Assembly (NCBI RefSeq): GCF_025515205.1
Contig: NZ_JAOPFX010000003.1
Coordinates: forward strand, 62,001-126,000
Direction: 5' to 3'
Source: Microbacterium fluvii
Lineage (GTDB): Bacteria; Actinomycetota; Actinomycetes; Actinomycetales; Microbacteriaceae
Length of the DNA: 64,000 nt
The notes beneath the pieces were generated by a model. That model was not told the origin of the DNA and ran no database searches. It was given only the letters and a program-made list of their open reading frames with translations. Shown piece by piece: positions 24,756-32,153 of this stretch. Each line of letters begins with the position of its first letter. Positions within the stretch are counted from its first letter, which is position 1. The position numbers and the translations under genes were made by a program.

Positions 24756-26771
24756 TCAGTGGGCGCAGGTGCAGGCCTCGCCCTGGCCGCAGCCGCCGTC
24801 TGCGACGGTGTGCGCCTGGCTCGACTCGGGGATGTCCATCGCGGGGTTGACGTCGAGGAAGCCGTAGGGCTTGAACCAGAACCCGGCGTAGTCGACCGGC
24901 ATGATGGGCCAGTCCTCGGGGCGGGGGATGTGGGTGAGGCCGAAGGTGTGCCACAGCACGAGGTCTTCGCCGTCGATCGAGCGGTCGTCTGCCGTGTACG
25001 CGGGAAGCCCCGCCCCGCCCTGGTGGGCGTTGGGGTAGCGGCCGGCCGGCCAGCGCTCGTCGCGGTCGTAGGCGGTGGCCCACAGGTGCTTGGTGGCGAA
25101 GGCCGCGCGGGCGGCGACCGTCGAGGCCGGGTCGGCCATCAGCAGCGCCGTCGGCTGCGGGATGAGGTGGTACGCGGTGGGCTTGCCGATGTAGTTGGTC
25201 TTCGACGCCGAGCGCACCTCCCACACCCGAGCGACGGTGGCGTCGGCCTCGCGCTGAGCCTCCTGCTCGGTGCGCAGCGTCGTCTCGGTCCACGTGAAGG
25301 CGTTGCCGAACGGGTTCTCGTCGCCCATCGGGATGCGGGCGGCGTCGATCTCGACGAGGCGGTTGTCCTCCCCGTCGATCGCGACGTCCAGGCGCGCCGA
25401 GAAGAGGTGCTGATGTACGGGGGCGAACACGCCTGGGGCGATCTCGGAGGCATGCCGGTTGGTCGAGCCCGGCAGGCCCGCGCCGACGAACACGATGCCG
25501 GTCGCCTTGGCCTCGAGCTGGATCGAGCCGTCGAGGTAGAAGTACCAGTAGAAGCCGTAGTCGTAGTTGCCGATCGTCGAGAAGTACGAGACGACGAGGC
25601 GCCGAGAGCGCCGCACGTGCGAGCCCACAGGGCCCTGCTCGGTGTGCTTGAAGAGGATGCCGTAGTCCTCTTCGTGCATGCACACGACGTTCGGGATCTG
25701 CATCGGGTGGCCCTGGTCGTCGGCGACGTAGCCGTCGAAGTAGCGGATGACGCCGAGGCAGTCGCAGCCGAGCTCGAGGTGGTTCGCGTTCTTGCCGAGG
25801 AGGTACTCGCCGGCGTCGAAGTAGCTGATCCAGAAGCGGGTGCTGCTGGTGTCGCCGTAGGGCACGACCATCTCGGGCACGCTCGCGCGGGCGAGAACCG
25901 GGCGGTCGTCGAAGCGCACATCGTGCAGCACGAGGCCCTCGCGGGCGTTGAAGTCCACGCGCAGCGACCAGTTCTCCCACTGCACGTGGTGTCCGTCGAC
26001 GCGGAAGCTCGGGCCCTCGGGCTGGGTGATCTCGATGGGCTTGAGGGTCTCGCGGGCGGGGCCCACGGCATCCGCCGTGTACCTGCCGCTGCCGGCGGGC
26101 ACCGGCACGTCGCCGTCGTCTTCGATGCCGATGACGGTGCCGGCGACGAGGTCGATGTGCACGATGAGGCCCTCGACGGGGTGCGCCCAGGGGATGTCGT
26201 CTTCGCTGTCGCGCAGGAACGTCAGCGACCGGATCACGCGCCTGCCTACTTCGTTCTCTCGACCGACGAAGCCCGGGGCCAGCGGGGAGCAGAACGCGAG
26301 CTCCATGCGGTCGGCGAGGCCCCGGCGGGTCATAGCCGCCCGCCACTCGGGGGAGGCCTTGACGATGTCGGCGGCGCGGTCGTAGTCCTCGAACAGGTAC
26401 TGCGGCTGGCCGTAGGGGGCGCTCGCCGAGTCGTGCCCGCGCACCTCGACGACCTCGCCGCGGGTGATCGAGACGATCGCCTCGCTGGTCGCGCCGGTGG
26501 CCGTGTCGAGCAGCGTCACGTCGACGCGGCGGTCGAGCGGCGTGCCGGGGTGCCACGCGGCGAGCTCTTGCTTGGCCGGCTCGTCGGGCAAGAGCATCGG
26601 CACCCGCACGGTGTCGCCCAGCATCCCGGCCGCCACGAGGATCTCGCGGGCGCGGGCGATCTCGGTCGCCGTCAGCGGATCGAGCGGATGCTGCGGCGCC
26701 GGCCCGCCGACCGCGGTCAGCGGAATGAGGTCGGGGTTCTGCGGGTGGTCGTGGGTGTGGTCGTGCGACAT
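24756..26771 (-). CDS. tynA: Copper-containing primary-amine oxidase
   Basis: A 671-residue quinoprotein amine oxidase converting primary amines to aldehyde, ammonia and H2O2. The topaquinone precursor is Tyr403 in GNYDYG. The catalytic base is Asp319 in YFDAGEY. Copper ligands are His453 and His455 (HQH) and His614 (LTHIPRPEDW). Spacing matches the Arthrobacter enzyme. No signal peptide is seen, so it is probably cytoplasmic as in other actinobacteria. A His-rich N-terminus (MSHDHTHDH) and a Cys-rich C-terminus (CGQGEACTCAH) are unusual. AGGAGGA precedes the ATG. It lies downstream of the hpa genes on the same strand. Expected products are aryl-acetaldehydes for the FeaB-like enzyme. Confidence 0.95.
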   Translation of the reverse strand: MSHDHTHDHPQNPDLIPLTAVGGPAPQHPLDPLTATEIARAREILVAAGMLGDTVRVPMLLPDEPAKQELAAWHPGTPLDRRVDVTLLDTATGATSEAIVSITRGEVVEVRGHDSASAPYGQPQYLFEDYDRAADIVKASPEWRAAMTRRGLADRMELAFCSPLAPGFVGRENEVGRRVIRSLTFLRDSEDDIPWAHPVEGLIVHIDLVAGTVIGIEDDGDVPVPAGSGRYTADAVGPARETLKPIEITQPEGPSFRVDGHHVQWENWSLRVDFNAREGLVLHDVRFDDRPVLARASVPEMVVPYGDTSSTRFWISYFDAGEYLLGKNANHLELGCDCLGVIRYFDGYVADDQGHPMQIPNVVCMHEEDYGILFKHTEQGPVGSHVRRSRRLVVSYFSTIGNYDYGFYWYFYLDGSIQLEAKATGIVFVGAGLPGSTNRHASEIAPGVFAPVHQHLFSARLDVAIDGEDNRLVEIDAARIPMGDENPFGNAFTWTETTLRTEQEAQREADATVARVWEVRSASKTNYIGKPTAYHLIPQPTALLMADPASTVAARAAFATKHLWATAYDRDERWPAGRYPNAHQGGAGLPAYTADDRSIDGEDLVLWHTFGLTHIPRPEDWPIMPVDYAGFWFKPYGFLDVNPAMDIPESSQAHTVADGGCGQGEACTCAH

Positions 26772-26881
26772 CGGAGTCCTCCTGTCTCTCAGCCTGCGCC
26801 CCCGGCCCGGCCGCGGGTTGCCCTCTCGTGCAGGCCTCGTGCCCGCCCGTGCACCCCTGTCGGTCGCCGGTCGGCGCCCGT

Positions 26882-26965
26882 GCACGGCTGAGGGAGATGT
26901 TCGGCGACACGCGGGCGGCGGATGCTGCCGCCCGGCGTGTCGGCCACGACCTCCGTCAGGTGTGC
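26882..26965. repeat. 84-bp imperfect palindromic element, copy 2
   Basis: Same length and layout as copies 1 and 3, beginning GCACGGCTGAGGGAG and ending CTCCGTCAGGTGTGC. It starts 10 bases after the hpaI stop and lies 111 bases upstream of the tynA start, so tynA may need its own promoter. Confidence 0.8.
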
Positions 26966-26975
26966 GCGGGGCGGG

Positions 26976-27776
26976 TCAGTACGAGGCGTGGGTGGCGGCG
27001 TCGCCGCCGGTCCAGCGGGCGGCGAGGGCTTCGGAGCCGCGGGCGAGCAGGGCCACGTCGGCCCCGACGAGCACGAAAGCCGCACCCTCGTCGAGGTACG
27101 ACTGCGCCACGGCGGGGTCGAACGCGTTGACGCCGACCGGCTTTCCGGCCGCGCGCACGGCGGCGAACGCGCGCAGCACGGCGGCGGTGACGTCGGGGTG
27201 CGTCTGCTGCCCGAGAAGGCCGAGGGATGCCGCGAGGTCGCTCGGCCCGACGAACACGCCGTCGACGCCGTCGACCGCGGCGATCTCGGCCGCGTTGTCG
27301 ACGCCTTCGGCCGTCTCGATCTGCACGAACAGCGAGACGTGCGCGTCGGCGCTGCCGAGGTAGTCGTCGACGCGGTTCCAGCGGGCCGAGCGGGCCAGGG
27401 CCGATCCGACGCCGCGCCGCCCTCGGGGCGGGTAGCGCACCGCATCCACCGCCTGCTGCGCCTCATCGGGAGTGGAGATCATCGGCACCAGCAGGTTCTG
27501 CGCGCCGAGGTCGAGCACCTGCTTGATCGTGACGACGTCGCCGATCGGCACCCGCACGACGGAGGTCGTCGGGTAGCCCGACGCGGCGTGCAGCTGGGCG
27601 AGCACCGACTCGAGCGAGTTGGGGGAGTGCTCCATGTCGATGAGCATCCAGTCCATGCCGGCCCCGGCGCAGATCTCGGTCACCAGCGCCGAGCCGGTGC
27701 ATGCCCAGATGCCGGCGAGCGGGCGGGATGCGGCGGCCAGGTCGTCGCGGAAGGTCGAGCTCAGACGAAGCGACAT
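26976..27776 (-). CDS. hpaI: HpcH/HpaI family aldolase (4-hydroxy-2-oxoheptanedioate aldolase)
   Basis: A 266-residue class II pyruvate aldolase. It cleaves 4-hydroxy-2-oxoheptane-1,7-dioate to pyruvate and succinate semialdehyde, the last step of homoprotocatechuate meta-cleavage. Landmarks are the LIDMEHSPN metal-region motif, LVPMISTPDEA, VRYPPRGRRGVG, the metal-binding Glu of FVQIETAEGVDN and the VDGVFVGPSDLAASLG signature. The start ATG lies 16 bases inside the end of hpaH, so translation is coupled. Its order next to hpaH and hpaD fits the pathway. Confidence 0.92.
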   Translation of the reverse strand: MSLRLSSTFRDDLAAASRPLAGIWACTGSALVTEICAGAGMDWMLIDMEHSPNSLESVLAQLHAASGYPTTSVVRVPIGDVVTIKQVLDLGAQNLLVPMISTPDEAQQAVDAVRYPPRGRRGVGSALARSARWNRVDDYLGSADAHVSLFVQIETAEGVDNAAEIAAVDGVDGVFVGPSDLAASLGLLGQQTHPDVTAAVLRAFAAVRAAGKPVGVNAFDPAVAQSYLDEGAAFVLVGADVALLARGSEALAARWTGGDAATHASY

Positions 27777-28546
27777 GTGATGGTTCCCATCGGTCCGTAG
27801 TCGGCCAGCACGTCGTCGCCCCGGCTCACCCACATGGGCCGGGTGAACGACCCGGCGAGGATGATCTCGCCCGCCTCGAGTCTGGCACCGTGCTGGTGGA
27901 ACTTGTTCGCCAGCCACGCGACGCCGGTCGCGGGGTGGCCGAGCACGCCGGCGGCGACGCCGGTCTCGCAGACCTCGCCGTTCTTGCTCAGCACTCCTGG
28001 CACCCAGGGCAGGTCGACCTCGTCGACGCGGCGACGGGTGTCGCCGAGCACCATCGCCCCGTAGGCGGCGTTGTCGCTGATCGTGTCGACGATCGTGCGG
28101 CCCTCGAGCTCGATGTGCGAGTTGAGCACCTCGAGGGCGGGCACGACGTAGTCGGTGGCGGCCAGGGCGGCCTCGAGCGTGCAGTCGGGGCCCTCGAGCG
28201 GCGCCTTCAGCACGAAGGCGAGCTCGACCTCGATGCGCACGTTCGAGAAGTGGTCGACGGGGATCTCGGCACCGGAGGCGTAGACGGTGTCGTCGAACAT
28301 GACGCCGTAGTCGGGCTCGGTGATGCCGGTCGCCTGCTGCATCGCCTTGGAGGTCAGGCCGATCTTGCGACCGACGATGCGGTGCCCCGCCGCCTGGCGC
28401 TGGTCGCGCCACAGCCCCTGGATCGCGTACGAGTCGTCGATCGTCGCGTGCGGGTAGCGCGCCGTGATGCGCTCGATGACGCCGTGGGTGCGATCGGCCT
28501 CGGCCAGCTCGGCCGCGATCTGCGCGATCTCGTCTGCTGTCAGCAT
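27761..28546 (-). CDS. hpaH: 2-Oxo-hepta-3-ene-1,7-dioate hydratase
   Basis: A 261-residue hydratase of the MhpD/HpaH branch of the FAA-hydrolase-related superfamily. It adds water to 2-oxo-hept-3-ene-1,7-dioate to give the HpaI substrate. Key segments are YAIQGLWRDQR, GRKIGLTSKAMQQATGI (substrate-binding Lys region), EPDYGVMFDDT, and the metal Glu pair in VRIEVELAFVLK. GGAGGAG precedes the ATG at 28546. It overlaps hpaI. Confidence 0.93.
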   Translation of the reverse strand: MLTADEIAQIAAELAEADRTHGVIERITARYPHATIDDSYAIQGLWRDQRQAAGHRIVGRKIGLTSKAMQQATGITEPDYGVMFDDTVYASGAEIPVDHFSNVRIEVELAFVLKAPLEGPDCTLEAALAATDYVVPALEVLNSHIELEGRTIVDTISDNAAYGAMVLGDTRRRVDEVDLPWVPGVLSKNGEVCETGVAAGVLGHPATGVAWLANKFHQHGARLEAGEIILAGSFTRPMWVSRGDDVLADYGPMGTITCRFV

Positions 28547-28573
28547 CCTGTCTCTCCTCCTTCGGCCCCTCAT

Positions 28574-28637
28574 CGGTTACGGTCACGACGCGCCGCGGGG
28601 GTCGCGCCCTCGCACGGCGCGTCGTGACCGTAAACGG
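28574..28637. repeat. 64-bp inverted-repeat element (GGTTACGGTC family), copy 1
   Basis: Left arm CGGTTACGGTCACGACGCGC and its near-complement GCGCGTCGTGACCGTAAACG enclose a G/C-rich loop. It fills the gap between hpaD (stop 28646) and hpaH (start 28546). A second copy is at 54543. Probably a terminator or processing hairpin. Confidence 0.78.
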
Positions 28638-28645
28638 ATCGGGGG

Positions 28646-29806
28646 TCAGAGCTGGTGGCCGAGCTTGTACTCGCCCTGCTTGTACTCGGGCATCGAGTCC
28701 TCGCCCTGGCGGGTGTACGAGAAGCCGTCGGCGCCGATCGTCACCGCCATCTCCGAGCTGTCGGTGCGGGCGACGACCGGCTGCGGGTTGCCGTCGAGGT
28801 CGAGCACGAGCGACGCGTCGGTGTACCACGAGGGCACGACCGGGGTACCCCACCAGTCGCGGCGCTGGTTGTCGTGCACGTCCCACGTGACCACGGGGTT
28901 GTCGGGGTCGCCGGTGTAGTAGTCCTGCGTGTAGATCTCGACGCGGTGGCCGTCGGGGTCGCGCAGGTACAGGTAGAACGCGTTCGAGACGCCGTGGCGG
29001 CCGGGGCCGCGCTCGATGGCGTCGCTGCGGCGCAGCGCCCCGAGCTTGTCGCAGATGGCGAGGATGTTGTGCTTCTCGTGGGTCGAGAAGGCGACGTGGT
29101 GCATCCGCGGGCCGTCGCCGCCCGTGGTGGCGGTGTCGTGCACGGTGGGCTTGCGGCGCATCCACGCCGCGTAGACGGTGCCCTCTTCGTCCTGGATGTC
29201 TTCGGTCACGCGGAACCCGAGGTCCTGGTAGTGCCGCACGGCGCGCGGCACGTCGGGGGTGACCTGGTTGAAGTGGTCGAGGCGCACGAGGGCGCCGGGC
29301 GTGTAGAGGTCGTAGCGCCAGGCGAGGCGCTCGACGTGCTCGGTCGCGTAGAAGAACTCGTAGGGGAAGCCCAGCGGGTCGACGACGCGCACCGAGTCGC
29401 CGATGCCCTTGACGAACCCGTCGGGGTTGCGCCGCACATCGCAGCCGAGCTCGGTGTAGAACGCGACGGCGCGGTCGAGGTCTTCCGGCGTGCGCACGCG
29501 GTAGCTGAACGCGGCGACGGCGGCGACCGGCCCCTGGCGGAGCACCAGGTTGTGGTGGATGAACTCCTCGATCGAGCGGAGGTAGATCACCGAGTCGTCT
29601 TCTTCGGTGACCGTGAGCCCGAGCACGTCGACGTAGAACTCGCGGGAGGCGGCCAGGTCGGTGACCACGAGCTCCATGTAGGCGCAGCGCAGGATGTCGG
29701 GCGCGGGGGAGGAGGGGGTGGCGACCGGGTTGTCGGAGTGGATCGGCGCCTCCTGCGAGACGTAGAAGCCCGACGAGGTCTTGGTCATTTCATCGCGGTT
29801 GGTCAT
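28646..29806 (-). CDS. hpaD: 3,4-Dihydroxyphenylacetate 2,3-dioxygenase
   Basis: A 386-residue extradiol dioxygenase with two vicinal-oxygen-chelate modules. It opens homoprotocatechuate to 5-carboxymethyl-2-hydroxymuconate semialdehyde. Metal ligands are His178 (RLDHFNQV), His237 (MHHVAFS) and Glu290 (HRVEIYT). All three keep a constant offset of 23 from the Brevibacterium enzyme (His155, His214, Glu267), so the active site is intact. Fe and Mn versions exist and sequence does not settle which metal is used. AAGGA lies before the ATG. Confidence 0.96.
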   Translation of the reverse strand: MTNRDEMTKTSSGFYVSQEAPIHSDNPVATPSSPAPDILRCAYMELVVTDLAASREFYVDVLGLTVTEEDDSVIYLRSIEEFIHHNLVLRQGPVAAVAAFSYRVRTPEDLDRAVAFYTELGCDVRRNPDGFVKGIGDSVRVVDPLGFPYEFFYATEHVERLAWRYDLYTPGALVRLDHFNQVTPDVPRAVRHYQDLGFRVTEDIQDEEGTVYAAWMRRKPTVHDTATTGGDGPRMHHVAFSTHEKHNILAICDKLGALRRSDAIERGPGRHGVSNAFYLYLRDPDGHRVEIYTQDYYTGDPDNPVVTWDVHDNQRRDWWGTPVVPSWYTDASLVLDLDGNPQPVVARTDSSEMAVTIGADGFSYTRQGEDSMPEYKQGEYKLGHQL

Positions 29807-29840
29807 GTCAGCGTCCTTGCTTGTCGTGGTCGATGTCGGG

Positions 29841-29910
29841 GCGTTTCGTCTCGCTTCGCTCGCTCAACGCTCGGGCGTTGAGCGAGGAGCGAAGCGACGA
29901 GACGAAACGC
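29841..29910. repeat. 70-bp hairpin of the LSERSETKR-coding repeat
   Basis: GCGTTTCGTCTCGCTTCGCT...CAACGC and its near-exact complement are separated by TCGG. It lies between hpaE (stop 29912) and hpaD (start 29806). The same repeat family occurs inside the fusion gene at 32163 and 32911 and in arrays near 44.2 and 44.8 kb. Confidence 0.85.
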
Positions 29911-29911
29911 A

Positions 29912-31456
29912 TCACTGCTTGCCGAAGGTGGGGTTGTGCACCTTGCCGAGTGTGATGTGCACCGCCTGCTGGTCCGTGTAGAAGTCGATCGAGCGGTAGC
30001 CGCCCTCGTGTCCGAGCCCCGAGGCCTTGACGCCGCCGAACGGGGTGCGGAGGTCGCGCACGTTGTTGGAGTTGAGCCACACCATGCCGGCCTCGACGTT
30101 CTGGGCGAAGTTGTGCGCCCGCTTGAGGTCGTTGGTCCACACGTAGGCGGCCAGTCCGTACTTGGTGCCGTTGGCCAGGGCCAGAGCCTCTTCCTCGGTG
30201 TCGAAGGGGGTGATCGCAACGACCGGGCCGAAGATCTCCTCCTGGAAGATGCGCGCGGTCGGCGCGACGTCGGCGAACACCGTCGGGGCGACGAAGTTGC
30301 CGAACGCGAACCCTTCGGGCTGTCCGCCGCCGGCGACCAGGCGCGCCTCGCCCTTGCCGATCTCGACGTAGCTCATGACCTTATCGAAGTGCTCGGGGTG
30401 CACCAGTGCCCCCACTTCGGTGGCCGGGTCGTGCGGATAGCCGACCTTGACGCGCTTCGCCTGCGCGGCGTACCGCTCGACGAACTCGTCGTAGACCTCG
30501 CGCTGCACGAGGATGCGGCTGCCGGCGGTGCAGCGCTCGCCGTTGAGCGAGAAGACGCCGAAGATCGTCGCGTCGATCGCCTCGTCGAGGTCGGCGTCGG
30601 CGAACACGATCGCGGGCGACTTGCCGCCGAGCTCCATCGACAGTCCCTTGAGGAAGGGAGCGGCGTTGCCGAAGATGATCTGCCCCGTGCGGCTCTCGCC
30701 CGTGAACGAGATGAGGGGGACGTCCGGATGCTTCACCAGCGCGTCGCCGGCATCCTCACCGAGTCCGTTCACGAGGTTGAAGACGCCCTGCGGCAGGCCG
30801 GCCTCTTCGAAGATGCCGGCCCACAGCGAAGCCGACAGCGGCGTGAACTCGGCCGGCTTCAGCACGACGGTGTTGCCGGTGGCAAGTGCGGGCCCCAGCT
30901 TCCACGACTCCAGCATGAACGGCGTGTTCCACGGCGTGATGAGCCCCGCGACGCCGATCGGCTTGCGGTTGACGTAATTGATCTGGCGGCCGGGCACCTT
31001 GTAGGTGTCGTCGGCCTGCGCCACGATCAGGTCGGCGAAGAAGCGGAAGTTCTCGGCCGCGCGCCGGGCCTGGCCGAGCGCCTGCGTGATCGGCAGCCCC
31101 GAGTCGAACGACTCGAGCTCTGCCAGCCGCGCATCGCGCGACTCGACGATGTCGGCGATGCGGTGCAGGATGCGGGAGCGCTCGCGCGGCAGCATCCGCG
31201 GCCACGGCCCCTCGTCGAAGGCGCGCTTGGCGGCCGCGACGGCGAGGTCGATGTCGGCCTTCTTGCCGGCCGCGGCCCGCACGTAGACCTCGTTCGAGAC
31301 GGGCTCGAGCACGTCGAACGTGTCGCCGTCGGTCGAGTCGACGAACGCGCCGTCGATGTAGTGGCGGATGCGGTCGGGCAGCTCTGCCGGCACGTGGCGG
31401 GTGTCGAGCGCGACGCCTTCGTGCGCTGCGCCCGCGGGCGTGGTGGTGTCGGTCAT
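29912..31456 (-). CDS. hpaE: 5-Carboxymethyl-2-hydroxymuconate semialdehyde dehydrogenase
   Basis: A 514-residue aldehyde dehydrogenase oxidising the HpaD ring-cleavage product. The PWN motif is ITPWNTPFMLE, the cofactor motif FTGESRTGQ, the Glu base SMELGGKSP and the catalytic Cys NGERCTAGSR, which is the HpaE version. VWLNSNNVRDLRTPFGG near the C-terminus is also characteristic. GGAGGA precedes the ATG. It lies between the GntR gene and hpaD. Confidence 0.94.
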   Translation of the reverse strand: MTDTTTPAGAAHEGVALDTRHVPAELPDRIRHYIDGAFVDSTDGDTFDVLEPVSNEVYVRAAAGKKADIDLAVAAAKRAFDEGPWPRMLPRERSRILHRIADIVESRDARLAELESFDSGLPITQALGQARRAAENFRFFADLIVAQADDTYKVPGRQINYVNRKPIGVAGLITPWNTPFMLESWKLGPALATGNTVVLKPAEFTPLSASLWAGIFEEAGLPQGVFNLVNGLGEDAGDALVKHPDVPLISFTGESRTGQIIFGNAAPFLKGLSMELGGKSPAIVFADADLDEAIDATIFGVFSLNGERCTAGSRILVQREVYDEFVERYAAQAKRVKVGYPHDPATEVGALVHPEHFDKVMSYVEIGKGEARLVAGGGQPEGFAFGNFVAPTVFADVAPTARIFQEEIFGPVVAITPFDTEEEALALANGTKYGLAAYVWTNDLKRAHNFAQNVEAGMVWLNSNNVRDLRTPFGGVKASGLGHEGGYRSIDFYTDQQAVHITLGKVHNPTFGKQ

Positions 31457-31469
31457 GGGTTCCTCCAGA

Positions 31470-32153
31470 TCAGAAGGCGGGGAGGCCGAGGGCCTCGTCG
31501 GGGTGTTCGTGGATGAGGTAGGCGTCGAGCGTCGCCGAACGGTGGCGCCGGGCGGCCAGCTCGATGTCGCGCAGCGCCGCGCCGGTCTCGATGAGGCGCA
31601 CGATCTCTTCGTGCTCCTTCACCGACTCCTGCGCGCGGCCGGGGACGAAGCTGAACGTCGAGTCGCGCAGGTGCCCGAGGCGCCCCCACTCGGCGTTCAC
31701 GAGTTCGAGGATGCGGGGGTTCGCGCACTTGCCGAACAGCACGGCGTGGAACTCCTGGTTGAGCGCGGTGAACCGCCGAGGGTCGAAGTGGGCGAGCGTT
31801 TCGACCATGAGCTCGTTGACGGCGCGCGCCGCGCGCAGGTCATCGGCGGTGAGGCTGCGGGCGGCGAGGGCCGTCGCGGTGCCCTCGAGGATGCTCAGGG
31901 CCTGCATGCTGAAGCGGTACTGCGAGTCGTCGACCATCGACACCCGCGCGCCGACGTTGCGCTCGAAGGTCACCAGCCCCTCGGCCTCGAGCTGGCGGAT
32001 CGCCTCGCGCACCGGCACGACGCTCATGCCGAGGTCGCTCGCGATCGAGCCGAGCACGAGCCGGTACCCGGGCGTGAACTCCTGCTCGACGATGCGCTGC
32101 TTGATCCACTGGTAGGCGCGCTGCGACTTGCTCAGTTCGACGGCGGTGGTCAT
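31470..32153 (-). CDS. GntR family regulator (FCD subfamily), likely hpa repressor
   Basis: A 227-residue regulator. The N-terminal winged helix is visible (AYQWIKQRIVEQEFTPG, IASDLGMSVVPVREAIRQLEAEGLV). An all-helical FCD effector domain follows, with the metal-binding His set suggested by LNQEFHAVLF, KEHEEIV and RRHRSATLDAYL. It overlaps the stop of the upstream fusion gene by ATGA. FCD proteins bind TNGTATACNA-like palindromes; two such sites, at 23044 and 33813, are in this island, so it probably represses both promoters until an aromatic acid is bound. Confidence 0.9.
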   Translation of the reverse strand: MTTAVELSKSQRAYQWIKQRIVEQEFTPGYRLVLGSIASDLGMSVVPVREAIRQLEAEGLVTFERNVGARVSMVDDSQYRFSMQALSILEGTATALAARSLTADDLRAARAVNELMVETLAHFDPRRFTALNQEFHAVLFGKCANPRILELVNAEWGRLGHLRDSTFSFVPGRAQESVKEHEEIVRLIETGAALRDIELAARRHRSATLDAYLIHEHPDEALGLPAF

